64,000 nt of DNA from JBOGIG01 sp050742455 (GTDB lineage Bacteria > Actinomycetota > Acidimicrobiia > Acidimicrobiales > JBOGIG01): NCBI GenBank assembly GCA_050742455.1, contig JBOGIG010000076.1, positions 35,601-99,600 on the forward strand, given 5' to 3'. Shown in pieces: positions 33,409 to 42,343 of the stretch. Both the position numbers and the translations under genes were made by a program. The notes under the pieces are model-generated. The model searched no databases. It was given only the letters and a program-made list of their open reading frames with translations, and was not told the DNA's origin. The stretch's first letter is position 1. Every line of letters begins with the position of its first letter.

Positions 33409-34731
33409 GGTGACCCAGAAGTTAGCGCCGTCGGGTCGGGTTCGGTCCTGCCCCGGGTCGTAATCGTCGGGGCGGGATTCGGGGGTCTGGCTGCCGTCAA
33501 GGCCCTCAAAGGGGCTCCCGTCGAAGTTGTGGTCCTCGACCAGAACAACTTTCACTCATTTTCGCCCTTTCAGTATCAGGTGGCCGCCGCCGAGTTGGAC
33601 TCCGGCGAGGTGGCCCATCCGGTACGTGACATCCTCCGTCACATCCCCAATGCCGACTTCTGCTGCACCCGGGTGGAGCGCATCGACACCAAGCGGCGCC
33701 TGGTGTTCACCGCCGCGAAGGAGTTCCCGTATGACTATCTGGTGCTGTCACCCGGCAGTGTCGACAACTATTTCGACGTACCGGGGGCGCAGGACACGAG
33801 CTTCGGTATCAAGACCATGGGGCAGTCCCTGGCGCTGCGCAACCGGGTCCTGTCCCAATTCGAGCTGGCCGCCCGCAATGACGACGCGGCCGAACGTCGC
33901 CTGCTGACAAGCTTTGCAATCGTGGGAGGGGGTCCCACCGGTGTGGAGTTCGCCGGGGCCCTGATCGATCTGATTCGCCATTCATTGGCCGGGGATTTCA
34001 AGCATCTCGACGTGACCGAGGCTCGTGTCACCCTCGTCGACGGGGTGGACCACCTCCTCGGGCCCTTCGCCCCCAGCCTGCGTCGGGCCGCGCTCAAGAG
34101 GTTGGGGGACTGGGGAGTCACCGTAAGGTTGGGGTCATCTGTGGCGGCAGTGACCGACTCGGGGCTCGAGCTGGCCGACGGGACCCGGGTCGAGGCCGCC
34201 ACTGTCATATGGGCGGCAGGGGTCAGGGCCAGTCCCCTGGGGGCGTCCATAGGGGTCGATCTCCAGCGCAGTGAGAGGGTCTCGGTTTCACCCACGCTGC
34301 AATTGGTCGACCACCCTGAGGTGTTCGTGATCGGAGACCTCGCCCATGTCGAGAGCGGTCAGGGAGACGGACCCTTGCCCATGTTGGCTCCCGTGGCCAT
34401 CCAGGAGGGTCGCCACGCCGCCCAATCGATCGTGGCACTGGTGCGGGGAGAAACCCCCAAGCCCTTCGCCTACCAGGACAAGGGCATGATGGCGGCCATT
34501 GGGCGCAACAATGCCATCGCCCAGGTGGGACCGCTGCGCCTGACGGGCTTCCCGGGTTGGCTGGTCTGGGCTGTCGTCCACATCGTCTACATCATTTCCC
34601 ACCGGTCGAAGGTTGTTGTGGTAATCAACTGGACCACCGCCTACCTTTTCCACAATCGTCCACTGCGCCTCATCACCGGGCCACTCCAGCCACCGGGACC
34701 AGCCCAACAAGGAGACCGAGACCATGATTGA
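33397..34731 (+). CDS. ndh: Type II NADH:quinone dehydrogenase
   Basis: This 444-residue flavoprotein passes electrons from NADH to quinone without pumping protons. It has an N-terminal FAD motif VVIVGAGFGGLAA near residue 22, the NAD motif FAIVGGGPTGVEFAGAL, and the C-terminal FAD contact EVFVIGDLAHVE. A C-terminal amphipathic/hydrophobic segment (LVWAVVHIVYIISH) anchors it to the membrane. The only near in-frame start is GTG 33397, which overlaps the divergent exonuclease gene. The following gene overlaps the ndh stop by 8 bp. Confidence 0.9.
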   Translation: MDLHGDPEVSAVGSGSVLPRVVIVGAGFGGLAAVKALKGAPVEVVVLDQNNFHSFSPFQYQVAAAELDSGEVAHPVRDILRHIPNADFCCTRVERIDTKRRLVFTAAKEFPYDYLVLSPGSVDNYFDVPGAQDTSFGIKTMGQSLALRNRVLSQFELAARNDDAAERRLLTSFAIVGGGPTGVEFAGALIDLIRHSLAGDFKHLDVTEARVTLVDGVDHLLGPFAPSLRRAALKRLGDWGVTVRLGSSVAAVTDSGLELADGTRVEAATVIWAAGVRASPLGASIGVDLQRSERVSVSPTLQLVDHPEVFVIGDLAHVESGQGDGPLPMLAPVAIQEGRHAAQSIVALVRGETPKPFAYQDKGMMAAIGRNNAIAQVGPLRLTGFPGWLVWAVVHIVYIISHRSKVVVVINWTTAYLFHNRPLRLITGPLQPPGPAQQGDRDHD

Positions 34732-35455
34732 GCCGTCAGCCACCGAGCCGTCAGCCACCGAGCCGTCAGCCACCGAGCCGGCGGGTGGCGGGCAGTCACC
34801 CGTCGTGGTCACCCTGTCCGCCCCTTACGGCGCCCGCGGCTCGGTCATCGGTCCGGCCGTGGCCGCCGAATTGGGTATCCCCTTCCTTGATCGAGCCATT
34901 CCCGTGACGGTGGCGCGCAATCTGGAGGTCCCCCTGGATGCGGTGGAAGCGCGTGAACGTGACGGCTCGTTCTTGGGTCGTTTCGTGGCCGCGCTAGCAC
35001 GTCTCCCCGTGTCAGCGGGCAGCTTCGGCGTAATGCCCGACCCCGATGCCCTGACCGACGACAGAACCTACCGCTCCCAGATCGAGGAGGTGATCTGGTC
35101 GGCAGCCCGCAGCACGGGTGGAGTGTTTCTCGGCCGGATGGGGGCGGCGGTGCTGGGCAATCATCCCCGCGCCCTCCACGTTCGCCTCGACGGCTCCGTC
35201 GAAGCCAGGATCGCCCAGGCCCAGCAGGTCCAAGGGGTGGACGAAGAGGCGGCTCGTGAGGGCCAGCACCGCACTGACCAGGCCCGCCACGCCTATGCCC
35301 GCCACCTCTACCACTTGGATCCGCAGGACCCGAGCCTGTATCACCTGATGATCGATTCGACCGTCATTCCGACCGATGTATGCATTGCACTGATCGTGGC
35401 CGCGGCCCGAGCTCGGGCAGGGTATCGGCGGGCTACTCCTGGACCAGCTCGATGA
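34724..35455 (+). CDS. Cytidylate-kinase-like family protein
   Basis: This 243-residue protein has a P-loop-like start VVTLSAPYGARGSVIGPAVA, a variant without the usual GKS/T, followed by LGIPFLDRAIP and an adenylate-kinase-like lid/core region. This matches the cytidylate kinase-like group PF13189, whose substrate is unknown. The N-terminus is extended by three EPSAT repeats encoded by a 15-bp tandem repeat. Its ATG overlaps the ndh stop, so the two are coupled, and the 3' end overlaps the convergent epimerase gene by 23 bp. Confidence 0.8.
   Translation: MIEPSATEPSATEPSATEPAGGGQSPVVVTLSAPYGARGSVIGPAVAAELGIPFLDRAIPVTVARNLEVPLDAVEARERDGSFLGRFVAALARLPVSAGSFGVMPDPDALTDDRTYRSQIEEVIWSAARSTGGVFLGRMGAAVLGNHPRALHVRLDGSVEARIAQAQQVQGVDEEAAREGQHRTDQARHAYARHLYHLDPQDPSLYHLMIDSTVIPTDVCIALIVAAARARAGYRRATPGPAR
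34730..34774 (+). repeat. 15-bp tandem repeat (three copies) encoding EPSAT
   Basis: Units GAGCCGTCAGCCACC start at 34730, 34745 and 34760, all identical, followed by a partial fourth. They sit in the first codons of the kinase-like gene. Confidence 0.92.
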
Positions 35456-35849
35456 GCGTGCCAAATGCTCCCTTGGGATGGACGAATGCCACGGTGGTGC
35501 CCCGGGAACCGGGGCGGGGTTCGTCATCGATGACCCGACCACCGCTGTCCTTGACGGCTCGCAAGGCCAGGGCGCAATCGGCAACCCGGTAACCCACGTG
35601 ATGGACTCCTTCTCCGTTGCGCTCCAGGTATTTGGCCACCGGGGAGTCGTCCCGAGTCGGGGTAAGCAACTGGATGTAGGAATCGGCCACTTTGATCAGG
35701 GCTTCCTCCACGCCATCGGAATCGATGCGTTCCCGGTGGGTCGCCACCGCCCCGAACGTGTCGCGGTAGTAGGACAGGGCCGCCTCCAGATCCTTGACGG
35801 CGATGGCTACGTGGTCGATCTCGGTCAAGAGCATGGCGCCGGCCGTCAC
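35433..35849 (-). CDS. mce: Methylmalonyl-CoA/ethylmalonyl-CoA epimerase
   Basis: This 138-residue VOC-fold protein has IDHVAIAVKDLEAALSYYRD with the first metal His, EGVHHVGYRVAD with the central His, and a C-terminal GTLIELVQE with the metal Glu, as in methylmalonyl-CoA epimerases. It interconverts the stereoisomers of methyl- and ethylmalonyl-CoA. The GTG start overlaps the ccr stop (GTGA); an internal ATG five codons later gives the canonical N-terminus. Coupling to ccr supports a role in the ethylmalonyl-CoA pathway. Confidence 0.92.
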   Translation of the reverse strand: MTAGAMLLTEIDHVAIAVKDLEAALSYYRDTFGAVATHRERIDSDGVEEALIKVADSYIQLLTPTRDDSPVAKYLERNGEGVHHVGYRVADCALALRAVKDSGGRVIDDEPRPGSRGTTVAFVHPKGAFGTLIELVQE

Positions 35850-37201
35850 CCCGACCCCCTGGCGTCCAGATCGGATCGAAAGGCGCTGATCCGATCCTCT
35901 CCCACTTTGGCCCGGAACTCCGGATCGTCGATGCCCAGACCCGCGGCCGGAGCCAGGGTGAGGACACCGATCTTGCCCTCGTGCAGATTGGCGTGGACCT
36001 GGCGGGCTGCCTCTCCTACTTCCTCAAGCGGGTAGACAGCCGACAACACGGGCTGGATCATGCCTTTGGCGATCAGCCGGTTGGCCTCCCAAGCCTCGCG
36101 GTAATTGGCAAAATGACTGGACTTGATGGTCTTGAGCTTCATCCACAGGTGCCGGTTGTCGTATTCGATCATGTAGCCCGAAGTGGCAGCGCAGGTCATG
36201 ATCAGACCACCTCGTTTGGCCACGAAAACACTGGCCCCCATGGTGGACCGGCCCGGGTGCTCGAAGACGATGTCGGGATCCTCTCCCACCAGGGCCCTTA
36301 TGTCCTTGCCCAGGCGGCGCCACTCCCGCTCATCCTGGGTGTTGTCGTCGGACCAGAACTTATAGCCTGCGGCCTTCCGATCGATGACCGCTTCACAACC
36401 CATCCGGTGCAAGAGGTCCGCCTTCCCGGGCGAGGACACCACCCCGACGGGTATCCCACCGCCGTTGAGGACGTACTGGACGGCGTAGCCGCCCAGCCCT
36501 CCGCTGGCCCCCCAGATCAACACAACATCACCCTGCTTCATGGCCGCCCCGTTGTGGCTGACCAGCATGCGATACGAGGTCGAATTGCACAGCGCATTGC
36601 ATGCGGCTTCCTCCCACGACAGGTGGGCGGGCTTGGGCATCAACTGGTTGGCCTTGACCAGACTCAGATCGGCCAGACCACCGAAGTTGGACTCGAATCC
36701 CCATATGCGCTGGTTTGAGGCCAGCATCGAGTCGTCATGCGCCGTCGGATCCTGATCGTCCACGTAGTTGCAGTGGACCACCACCTTGTCGCCCGGCTTC
36801 CAGTTGCGAACGGCCGAACCCACCCTGACCACGACACCGGCGGCATCGGAGCCCACCACGTGGTAGTCCAGATCGTGTCGGGCCCCCCACTTCCCCTCCC
36901 GACCGAGACGTTCCAGGAAGCCAAATGTGGGCAGGGGCTCGAAGATCGACGTCCATACCGTGTTGAAATTGATGGCGCCGGCCATGACGGCCACGTAGGC
37001 CTCGTCGGGGGCCAGCTCTGGAACGGCCACGTCCTCGACGTGGAGCGACTTGCGGGGATCCTTGTCCGGCGAGGCCAGACCCTCGAACATCTTGATCTCG
37101 TCCTTGTGCACGGTGGCCGCCCGGTAGGCGTCGGGCAACGGCATGGAGGCGATGTCCTCACCCGAGGCGCCGTTGAGGATGGCATCCAAGAAGGCTTGCA
37201 T
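35846..37201 (-). CDS. ccr: Crotonyl-CoA carboxylase/reductase
   Basis: This 451-residue medium-chain dehydrogenase reductively carboxylates crotonyl-CoA to ethylmalonyl-CoA with NADPH and CO2, the key step of the ethylmalonyl-CoA pathway. Typical segments are AINFNTVWTSIFEPLPTF, YHVVGSDAAGVVVRVG, NQRIWGFESNFGGLADLS, LIWGASGGLGGYAVQY and the DIVFEHPGRSTMGASVFV region; these are longer and different from simple quinone reductases. The epimerase gene is coupled downstream and a thiolase gene is divergent 83 bp upstream. Confidence 0.95.
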   Translation of the reverse strand: MQAFLDAILNGASGEDIASMPLPDAYRAATVHKDEIKMFEGLASPDKDPRKSLHVEDVAVPELAPDEAYVAVMAGAINFNTVWTSIFEPLPTFGFLERLGREGKWGARHDLDYHVVGSDAAGVVVRVGSAVRNWKPGDKVVVHCNYVDDQDPTAHDDSMLASNQRIWGFESNFGGLADLSLVKANQLMPKPAHLSWEEAACNALCNSTSYRMLVSHNGAAMKQGDVVLIWGASGGLGGYAVQYVLNGGGIPVGVVSSPGKADLLHRMGCEAVIDRKAAGYKFWSDDNTQDEREWRRLGKDIRALVGEDPDIVFEHPGRSTMGASVFVAKRGGLIMTCAATSGYMIEYDNRHLWMKLKTIKSSHFANYREAWEANRLIAKGMIQPVLSAVYPLEEVGEAARQVHANLHEGKIGVLTLAPAAGLGIDDPEFRAKVGEDRISAFRSDLDARGSG

Positions 37202-37284
37202 GGCCGAAAAGTTACTCGCCAGTAGGCGCGGACGGCCAGGGGAGTAATAAACTCAACGCACCCTTTGTCCTCGGAGGTCTTTTC

Positions 37285-38469
37285 ATGCCCGGTTCAGTCA
37301 TCGTCGCAGGCGCCCGCACTCCCATCGGCAAGCTGTCGGGGGGGCTCGGCACTTTCAGCGCGGCACAGCTGGGAGGACGGGCCATTGCCGCCGCCCTGGA
37401 GCGGGCCGGGGTGCGCCCCGACCAGGTGGACTACGTGTTCATGGGCCAGGTTCTCCAGGCTGGGGCAGGCCAGATCACCGCTCGCCAAGCGGCAGTGGCC
37501 GGGGGGATCCCAATGACAGTGGCCGCCACCACCGTGAACAAGGTATGCCTGTCGGGACTCAACAGCATCTACCTGGCCGACCAGATGATCACCGCCGGTG
37601 ATGCCGACATCGTCGTGGCCGGGGGGATGGAGTCCATGACCCAGGCCCCTTACCTCCTACCCGGGGCCAGGGCCGGATACCGGGCCGGGGACGCCACGCT
37701 GGTGGATTCCATGATGTACGACGGCCTCTTCTGTGCCTTTGACGCCGTGGCCATGGGGGCGGGCACCGAGCGCTATAGCCGGGCGGCCGACATCTCCCGC
37801 CAGGCCCAGGACGCCATCGCCGCTGCTTCGCACGAGCGGGCCGCGGCCGCCATCAAGGACGGTCGCCTGGCCCCCGAGATCATCCCGGTTGCAGTACCCC
37901 AGCGCCGGGGCGACCCGATCACCGTGGAGGTCGATGAGGGCGTGCGGCCCGAGACCACCACCGAGAGCCTGGGCAAGCTCAAGGGCGCATTCGAGAAGGA
38001 AGGCACCATCACCGCGGGCAACGCCAGCCAGATATCGGACGGGGGAGCGGCCGTGGTCCTGACCTCCCGGGCCACCGCCGATGCACTGGGAGTCCAGCCG
38101 CTGGGCGAGGTTGCCTCCTACGGCCAGGTGGCCGGCCCAGACGCATCGCTTTTGACGCAGCCTTCCCGGGCCACCCAGGCCGCCCTGGCCCGCATCGGAC
38201 TCCAGGTCGGTGACATCGACCTGTTCGAGATCAACGAGGCCTTCGCCGCCGTCGCCGTGGCCTCCATGGCCGAGCTGGGCATCTCCGAGGACGTGGTCAA
38301 CGTCAATGGCGGCGCAATTGCCCTCGGTCACCCCATCGGCATGTCGGGCACCCGACTGGCCCTGACCCTCCTGTTTGAGTTGGGCCGGCGAGGCGGCGGC
38401 ACGGGGGTGGCCACTCTGTGCGGGGGCGGCGGCCAGGGCGACGCGCTGGTCGTCAAGACCCTGGGATAG
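37285..38469 (+). CDS. Acetyl-CoA C-acetyltransferase (thiolase)
   Basis: This 394-residue thiolase has the nucleophilic C88 in NKVCLSG, the GHPIGMSG histidine motif and the second catalytic cysteine in CGGGGQGDA. It condenses two acetyl-CoA to acetoacetyl-CoA in biosynthetic use. It is divergent from ccr, and AGG-rich sequence lies before the ATG. I infer that it feeds the ethylmalonyl-CoA route together with the 3-hydroxybutyryl-CoA dehydrogenase. Confidence 0.93.
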   Translation: MPGSVIVAGARTPIGKLSGGLGTFSAAQLGGRAIAAALERAGVRPDQVDYVFMGQVLQAGAGQITARQAAVAGGIPMTVAATTVNKVCLSGLNSIYLADQMITAGDADIVVAGGMESMTQAPYLLPGARAGYRAGDATLVDSMMYDGLFCAFDAVAMGAGTERYSRAADISRQAQDAIAAASHERAAAAIKDGRLAPEIIPVAVPQRRGDPITVEVDEGVRPETTTESLGKLKGAFEKEGTITAGNASQISDGGAAVVLTSRATADALGVQPLGEVASYGQVAGPDASLLTQPSRATQAALARIGLQVGDIDLFEINEAFAAVAVASMAELGISEDVVNVNGGAIALGHPIGMSGTRLALTLLFELGRRGGGTGVATLCGGGGQGDALVVKTLG

Positions 38470-38490
38470 AGGCCCCCCTTTACCCAGACG

Positions 38491-38573
38491 GGCGCCTTCA
38501 TCCCGGCGGGCGCCCTCATCCCGGCGGGCGGAAGGGCCATCCGGGCACCCCGGAACTCGGCCCCGGAACTCGG
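38491..38573. repeat. Two tandem duplications between thiolase and recR
   Basis: An 18-bp unit occurs twice (38491-38508, 38509-38526; one mismatch), and a 13-bp unit CCCCGGAACTCGG occurs twice (38548-38560, 38561-38573). Both lie in the spacer between convergent genes. Confidence 0.85.
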
Positions 38574-38581
38574 GCCCCGAA

Positions 38582-39181
38582 TCAGGCTTCGATCTCGCGC
38601 CGACCCTCGAGAGCCCGTCCCAGGGTCAGCTCGTCGGCGTATTCCAGATCACCACCCACTGGGAGTCCGCTGGCAATACGGGTGACCTTGAGGCCCAATG
38701 GCTTGAGCAGCCGAGCCAGGTACATTGCGGTGGCCTCACCCTCCAGGTTGGGATTGGTGCACAAGATGACCTCGGTGATGGCCTCGGGATCGAGCCGGGC
38801 AAGCAACTCACGCACCCGGAGCTGGTCGGGTCCGATACCCTCGATGGGATTGAGCGCCCCCTGGAGCACGTGATATCGGCCTTTGAACTCGTGGGTCTTC
38901 TCCACGGCCACGATGTCTCGAGGCTCCTCCACCACGCACACCAAGGTCGGATCCCGGCGGTCGTCGGTGCACATGGAGCACAGCTCGGCTTCGGCCACAT
39001 TGAAACATCGGGCGCACAGCGCCGTCTTCTCCTTGGCCTGGATGATGGCATCGGCCAAGCGAAGGGCGTCCTCCTTTGGCACCTTGAGGAGGTGAAAGGC
39101 GATCCTTTGCGCGGACTTCGGGCCTATCCCGGGCATACGGCCCAATTCGTCGATGAGGTCCTGAACCGGACCGGCGTACAT
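38582..39181 (-). CDS. recR: Recombination protein RecR
   Basis: This 199-residue protein has the N-terminal helix-hairpin-helix ([20 protein letters not shown]), the zinc finger C56-C59-C68-C71 and a Toprim domain with [14 protein letters not shown]. RecR loads RecA at gaps with RecF/RecO. ATG 39181 gives the standard MYAG start, and a GTG three codons upstream overlaps the dnaX stop. The dnaX-recR order with coupling is the common bacterial arrangement, though the small ybaB gene often found between them is absent here. Confidence 0.95.
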   Translation of the reverse strand: MYAGPVQDLIDELGRMPGIGPKSAQRIAFHLLKVPKEDALRLADAIIQAKEKTALCARCFNVAEAELCSMCTDDRRDPTLVCVVEEPRDIVAVEKTHEFKGRYHVLQGALNPIEGIGPDQLRVRELLARLDPEAITEVILCTNPNLEGEATAMYLARLLKPLGLKVTRIASGLPVGGDLEYADELTLGRALEGRREIEA

Positions 39182-39186
39182 GGCGC

Positions 39187-41070
39187 TCACGATTCGACCT
39201 CCTCGGCGCCCGGGAAAGCACACAGGAGCTGATCGGTGACCGAGGCCACCTCAGTTCCGGCACCTTTGAATTGGCGAGTACCGGGGGCATCGCCCATGGC
39301 CCCGTCCCATTCCTCCTGGGACGGTATCGACTCATCGACCGTACTCACCTGGGGGGTGGCGGCGGTCTCCACCACCAGCTCAAGCTTGAGGGGAGCTCCA
39401 AAGAGGCTCGAAAGGGCTGCGGCCACATCCGGTCGGGAGCCCTCGCAGTAGTTGCGATGAATGAGATTGGGAAGGGCAAAGCGCAGTGTCCGGCCGGCTT
39501 CATCGACCGACACGAACTGTCCAGCCCGGTACCGGGATCGGATCTTCGGTTCCAGACCCATCAGGATCGACGACTTCCATATCGCGTTCAATTCGTCAGG
39601 CCGCGGCAGAGGAGTAACCCGATCCGGGTTGGGGGACGATTTTGTCTCCTGGCCATCACTGCGCTGGGGCAGGGAGGAGGCCGGGCCGGTGGTGTCGCCC
39701 CTATTGGGCGCCCGGGACGGCGCCTGGCGCAACGCGCCGAGGGCCCGGCGCGGCCCAGGATCCGGTGGCACATCGGCCTTGGGAGAGTCGCCAGCCTGGG
39801 TAGGGACTGTGTCCGTTGTAGGGACTGTGTCCGTTGTAGGGACTGTGTCCGTTGTAGGGACTGTGACCTTGGGCGACTCCGGCGTCTTGGAAGCGTCCGG
39901 AGCCGCATTGGGACCTGACCCACGCCTGCCCGGTACGGGACCGGCAGGGGTGGGAGTGAGCGAGGCCAGGCGCCTTTCCAGCCGCTCGATCCGCTCCAGC
40001 AAAGCTCCAGGAGAGTGGTCCGTCTCGGGGCGGGCCAGTTGGATCAGCGCTACTTCCAGGCTGACCTGAGGGTCCAGCGCATCGCGCATGTCAACCTGGG
40101 CCCGACCCAACAGCTCCATAGCTCTGACCAGGCCGGCATTGCCCAGCCGGTGGGCCTGAGCCGTCGCCCGGTCCCGTTCGTTGTCGGCCAGGGCCACCAG
40201 TTCGGGGGCCATGACAGCCAGGAAGCCCTGGCGCAGGTACTCGATGAGGTCTGTGGTCAGGCGCTGGGGGTCCCGCCCCGCGGCCAGGGCGGACGCCACC
40301 GCCGTCAGGACTGCGCCGGAGTCGCGTTCGCAAAGAGCGTCGGCCAACTCGTCCAGCACGGCCACGTCGTCCTCGACCACGCCCGCCGCGGCCACCTGGT
40401 CCAGGATGCTCAAGGCGTCCCGGGCCGATCCGTGACCCCGCCTGACAGCCATGTCCCTGGCCTCGACCGCTACCTCCAGCCCAGCCGCCTGGTTGATATC
40501 CGAGAGGAGCTGGGAAAGAACCTCACCGGAGAGGAGGCGGAACTCGTAATGCTGGGTCCGACTTTTGATGGTGGGAAGGACCTTTTGGGGATCGGTCGTA
40601 GCCAGGACGAAGATCACGTGGCCGGGAGGCTCCTCCAAGGTCTTGAGCAAGGCGTTGGATGCAGCCGTGGACAGCATGTGCACCTCGTCGACGATGTAGA
40701 CCTTCCACCGCCCCGGGCTGCTCAGGGCCACCTTGGAAACAAGGTCCCGCATGGCGTCAACCCCATTGTTGGACGCCGCATCCAATTCAAAGACGTCGAA
40801 CGAGGCGCCCTGGGCCACTTTCAGACAGGACTCGCACTGGTCACACGGCTCTCCTTCAATGGGGGCAGCGCAATTCAGGGCCTTGGCCAGGATTCGGGCC
40901 GTTGAAGTCTTTCCGGTTCCTCTCGGTCCGCTGAACATGTAGGCATGAGCCACCGTGGCGCTTCGCACGGCCTTGAGCAGGCCGATGGTCACGTGATCCT
41001 GGCCCTTGACCTCCTCGAAACGCCGGGGGCGGAAACGACGGTAAAGGGACTGGTAGGGCGAGTCGGCCAC
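39187..41070 (-). CDS. dnaX: DNA polymerase III subunit gamma/tau
   Basis: This clamp-loader ATPase of about 627 residues has the P-loop GPRGTGKT at 48-55, the zinc cysteines C67, C76, C79 and C82, the Walker B DEVH motif and the sensor segment [20 protein letters not shown] chose GTG 41070 because [15 protein letters not shown] is the conserved start; the upstream frame runs through the SRP RNA. The linker before the tau-specific C-terminus contains TTDTVP repeats from an 18-bp tandem repeat. I saw no clear slippery frameshift site. Confidence 0.95.
   Translation of the reverse strand: MADSPYQSLYRRFRPRRFEEVKGQDHVTIGLLKAVRSATVAHAYMFSGPRGTGKTSTARILAKALNCAAPIEGEPCDQCESCLKVAQGASFDVFELDAASNNGVDAMRDLVSKVALSSPGRWKVYIVDEVHMLSTAASNALLKTLEEPPGHVIFVLATTDPQKVLPTIKSRTQHYEFRLLSGEVLSQLLSDINQAAGLEVAVEARDMAVRRGHGSARDALSILDQVAAAGVVEDDVAVLDELADALCERDSGAVLTAVASALAAGRDPQRLTTDLIEYLRQGFLAVMAPELVALADNERDRATAQAHRLGNAGLVRAMELLGRAQVDMRDALDPQVSLEVALIQLARPETDHSPGALLERIERLERRLASLTPTPAGPVPGRRGSGPNAAPDASKTPESPKVTVPTTDTVPTTDTVPTTDTVPTQAGDSPKADVPPDPGPRRALGALRQAPSRAPNRGDTTGPASSLPQRSDGQETKSSPNPDRVTPLPRPDELNAIWKSSILMGLEPKIRSRYRAGQFVSVDEAGRTLRFALPNLIHRNYCEGSRPDVAAALSSLFGAPLKLELVVETAATPQVSTVDESIPSQEEWDGAMGDAPGTRQFKGAGTEVASVTDQLLCAFPGAEEVES
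39800..39871 (-). repeat. 18-bp tandem repeat (about four copies) in the dnaX linker
   Basis: Copies start at 39800, 39818, 39836 and 39854; the first three are identical and the fourth diverges near its end. They encode TTDTVP repeats in the proline-rich linker of gamma/tau. There are no spacers, so this is not a CRISPR array. Confidence 0.95.
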
Positions 41071-41228
41071 GAGGGCCGAGCCTAGTGTCCCCGAGCGGGG
41101 CCTTAGGAGGGCATTGGGGCCATCGGAGCGACCCTGGCGCAACTCGGGACACTCGGCGGCCGCTGGGGGCGAAAGGTACGTCGCCGGGTCGGAAACCGAG
41201 GCCTGGGCGAGCTGCGACGCTCGGTGCG

Positions 41229-41328
41229 ACGGCCAGGTTGACTGCGGCACACCGGCCACCCGCTGAGAGCTGCTGCCTTCCGGCCCTGACTCGGTTCACG
41301 GGCTGCCAGTTGCGCAGGACCCGGCCGC
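41229..41328 (-). ncRNA. ffs: Signal recognition particle RNA, small bacterial type
   Basis: On the minus strand the sequence contains GTGAACCGAGTCAGG, then GGCCGGAAGGCAGCAGC, the conserved domain IV of 4.5S RNA with the GGAA tetraloop and the asymmetric loop that binds Ffh. The ends CGGCCGGGTC and AACCTGGCCG pair to close the long hairpin. Its position just upstream of dnaX and near a tRNA-Ser is typical for actinobacteria. The ends are estimated from pairing. Confidence 0.88.
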
Positions 41329-41407
41329 CGCACGGAACGACGGGCCGCATGCAACGACCAGTTCCCGGAAACGGCAGCCTTGGCCCTAGGTTAGCCTTGG
41401 TCGACTT

Positions 41408-41492
41408 GGAGGGGTGCGAGAGCGGCCGAATCGGCACGACTGGAAATCGTGTGTGGCGCAAGTCACCGTGGGTTCAAATCCCACCCTCTCCG
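41408..41492 (+). tRNA. tRNA-Ser (anticodon GGA)
   Basis: The acceptor GGAGGGG pairs with CCTCTCC (one G-U). The anticodon stem CACGA/TCGTG encloses CTGGAAA with anticodon GGA. A long variable arm and the T arm GTGGG-TTCAAAT-CCCAC complete a class II tRNA with discriminator G. CCA is not encoded. Confidence 0.95.
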
Positions 41493-41529
41493 CGGGGGTC
41501 CTCGAGAGACCGAGGCCCTAAAGGTAAAG

Positions 41530-41574
41530 AAACTCCTTGCCGGAAGCCGCCCCGTGGCCTTCGGCGAGGAGTTT
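41530..41574 (+). terminator. Strong hairpin terminator downstream of tRNA-Ser(GGA)
   Basis: A 19-base arm AAACTCCTTGCCGGAAGCC pairs almost fully with GGCCTTCGGCGAGGAGTTT across a 7-base loop. The flanking AAA/TTT ends make it look bidirectional. Confidence 0.8.
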
Positions 41575-41659
41575 CGATTTCGAGATCCACAAGGTATTTG
41601 GAGAACAGGCAGTTAGGCGGAGTCGGATGCATGTCGGCCGCAGAACTCTCCTACTTTGG

Positions 41660-41665
41660 TAGTAT
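41660..41665 (+). promoter_or_regulatory. Candidate -10 element (TAGTAT) for the leaderless antitoxin gene
   Basis: TAGTAT ends 7 bp before the ATG at 41673, placing the transcription start at that codon. It overlaps the alternative ATG at 41664, which argues against that start. The -35 region is not conserved. Confidence 0.35.
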
Positions 41666-41672
41666 GGTACCC

Positions 41673-41939
41673 ATGCCTCGAGGCCGTCCATCGCCCAAAC
41701 TTGCGATCACCGTTGATCCCGACGTCCACCAACGGGTGAGGGAGGCGGCGGCCGTGGAGCAGGTGAGCGTCTCTGCCTGGATGACGAAGGCCGCCCGGGC
41801 GGCCCTCACCGTCCGAGACGGGCTGTCGGCCGTCGCCGAATGGGAGGCGGAGAACGGGACGCTCAGCGAGGCCGAGCTGTCCCAGGCCCACCGCCGGGTA
41901 GCCACCCAGCTCGGGTGGAGCACCCCCGCACCAGCGTGA
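41673..41939 (+). CDS. Ribbon-helix-helix antitoxin (VapB-like)
   Basis: This 88-residue protein reads MPRGRPSPKLAITVDPDVHQ and then VREAAAVEQVSVSAWMTKAA, a ribbon-helix-helix domain, followed by an acidic helix and tail (AEWEAENGTLSEAELSQAHR) that could bind a toxin. Its TGA overlaps the GTG of the PIN-domain gene (GTGA at 41936-41939). The module sits between two tRNA-Ser genes. Confidence 0.78.
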   Translation: MPRGRPSPKLAITVDPDVHQRVREAAAVEQVSVSAWMTKAARAALTVRDGLSAVAEWEAENGTLSEAELSQAHRRVATQLGWSTPAPA

Positions 41940-42313
41940 GGGTCGTCTATGACGCCAGCGTGCTAGTGAGCGCCGATCGCAGTGATCGGGCGGTCTGGGC
42001 CGATCACCGAGCCCGCTTGGAGCTTGGGCTGGCCCCGGTGACCACCGCTCCCGTGGTAGCACAGGTGAGCCGCTCCCACAGCCAGGCCCAGCTGCGTCGT
42101 TTCCTCCGCGGCTGCGTGGTGGTCTCGTTCGCACCCGACGAGGCTCACGTGGTGGGCGCCCTTCTGGCAAAGGCCGGCAGTTCTGACGTGACCGATGGGC
42201 ACGTTGTCACCGTGGCAGCGTCGGCCGGGGCTACTTTGCTCACCGCCGACGTGGACGATCTAGCGCGGCTCTCGGCCTGCCTCGACACCCCGGTCAACAT
42301 CGTGCGGATCTGA
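41936..42313 (+). CDS. PIN-domain ribonuclease toxin (VapC-like)
   Basis: This 125-residue protein begins RVVYDASVLVSADRSD with the first catalytic Asp (D6). The later acidic pair lies in SSDVTDGHVVTVAA and LLTADVDDLARL, as in VapC PIN domains. It is coupled to the antitoxin by a 4-bp overlap. A glutamate at the usual second position is not obvious (PVVAQVSRS), so activity could be reduced. Confidence 0.75.
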   Translation: MRVVYDASVLVSADRSDRAVWADHRARLELGLAPVTTAPVVAQVSRSHSQAQLRRFLRGCVVVSFAPDEAHVVGALLAKAGSSDVTDGHVVTVAASAGATLLTADVDDLARLSACLDTPVNIVRI

Positions 42314-42343
42314 TCGAGTCCCCGTCGGTGATGGGACAGCCCG

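Noticed and set aside
35981..36718. Open frame of 245 codons opposite ccr
   Set aside because: It has no motifs, and the opposite strand carries a full crotonyl-CoA carboxylase/reductase.
39800..39871. Possible CRISPR array
   Set aside because: The units are directly adjacent with no spacers and encode an in-frame protein linker in dnaX.
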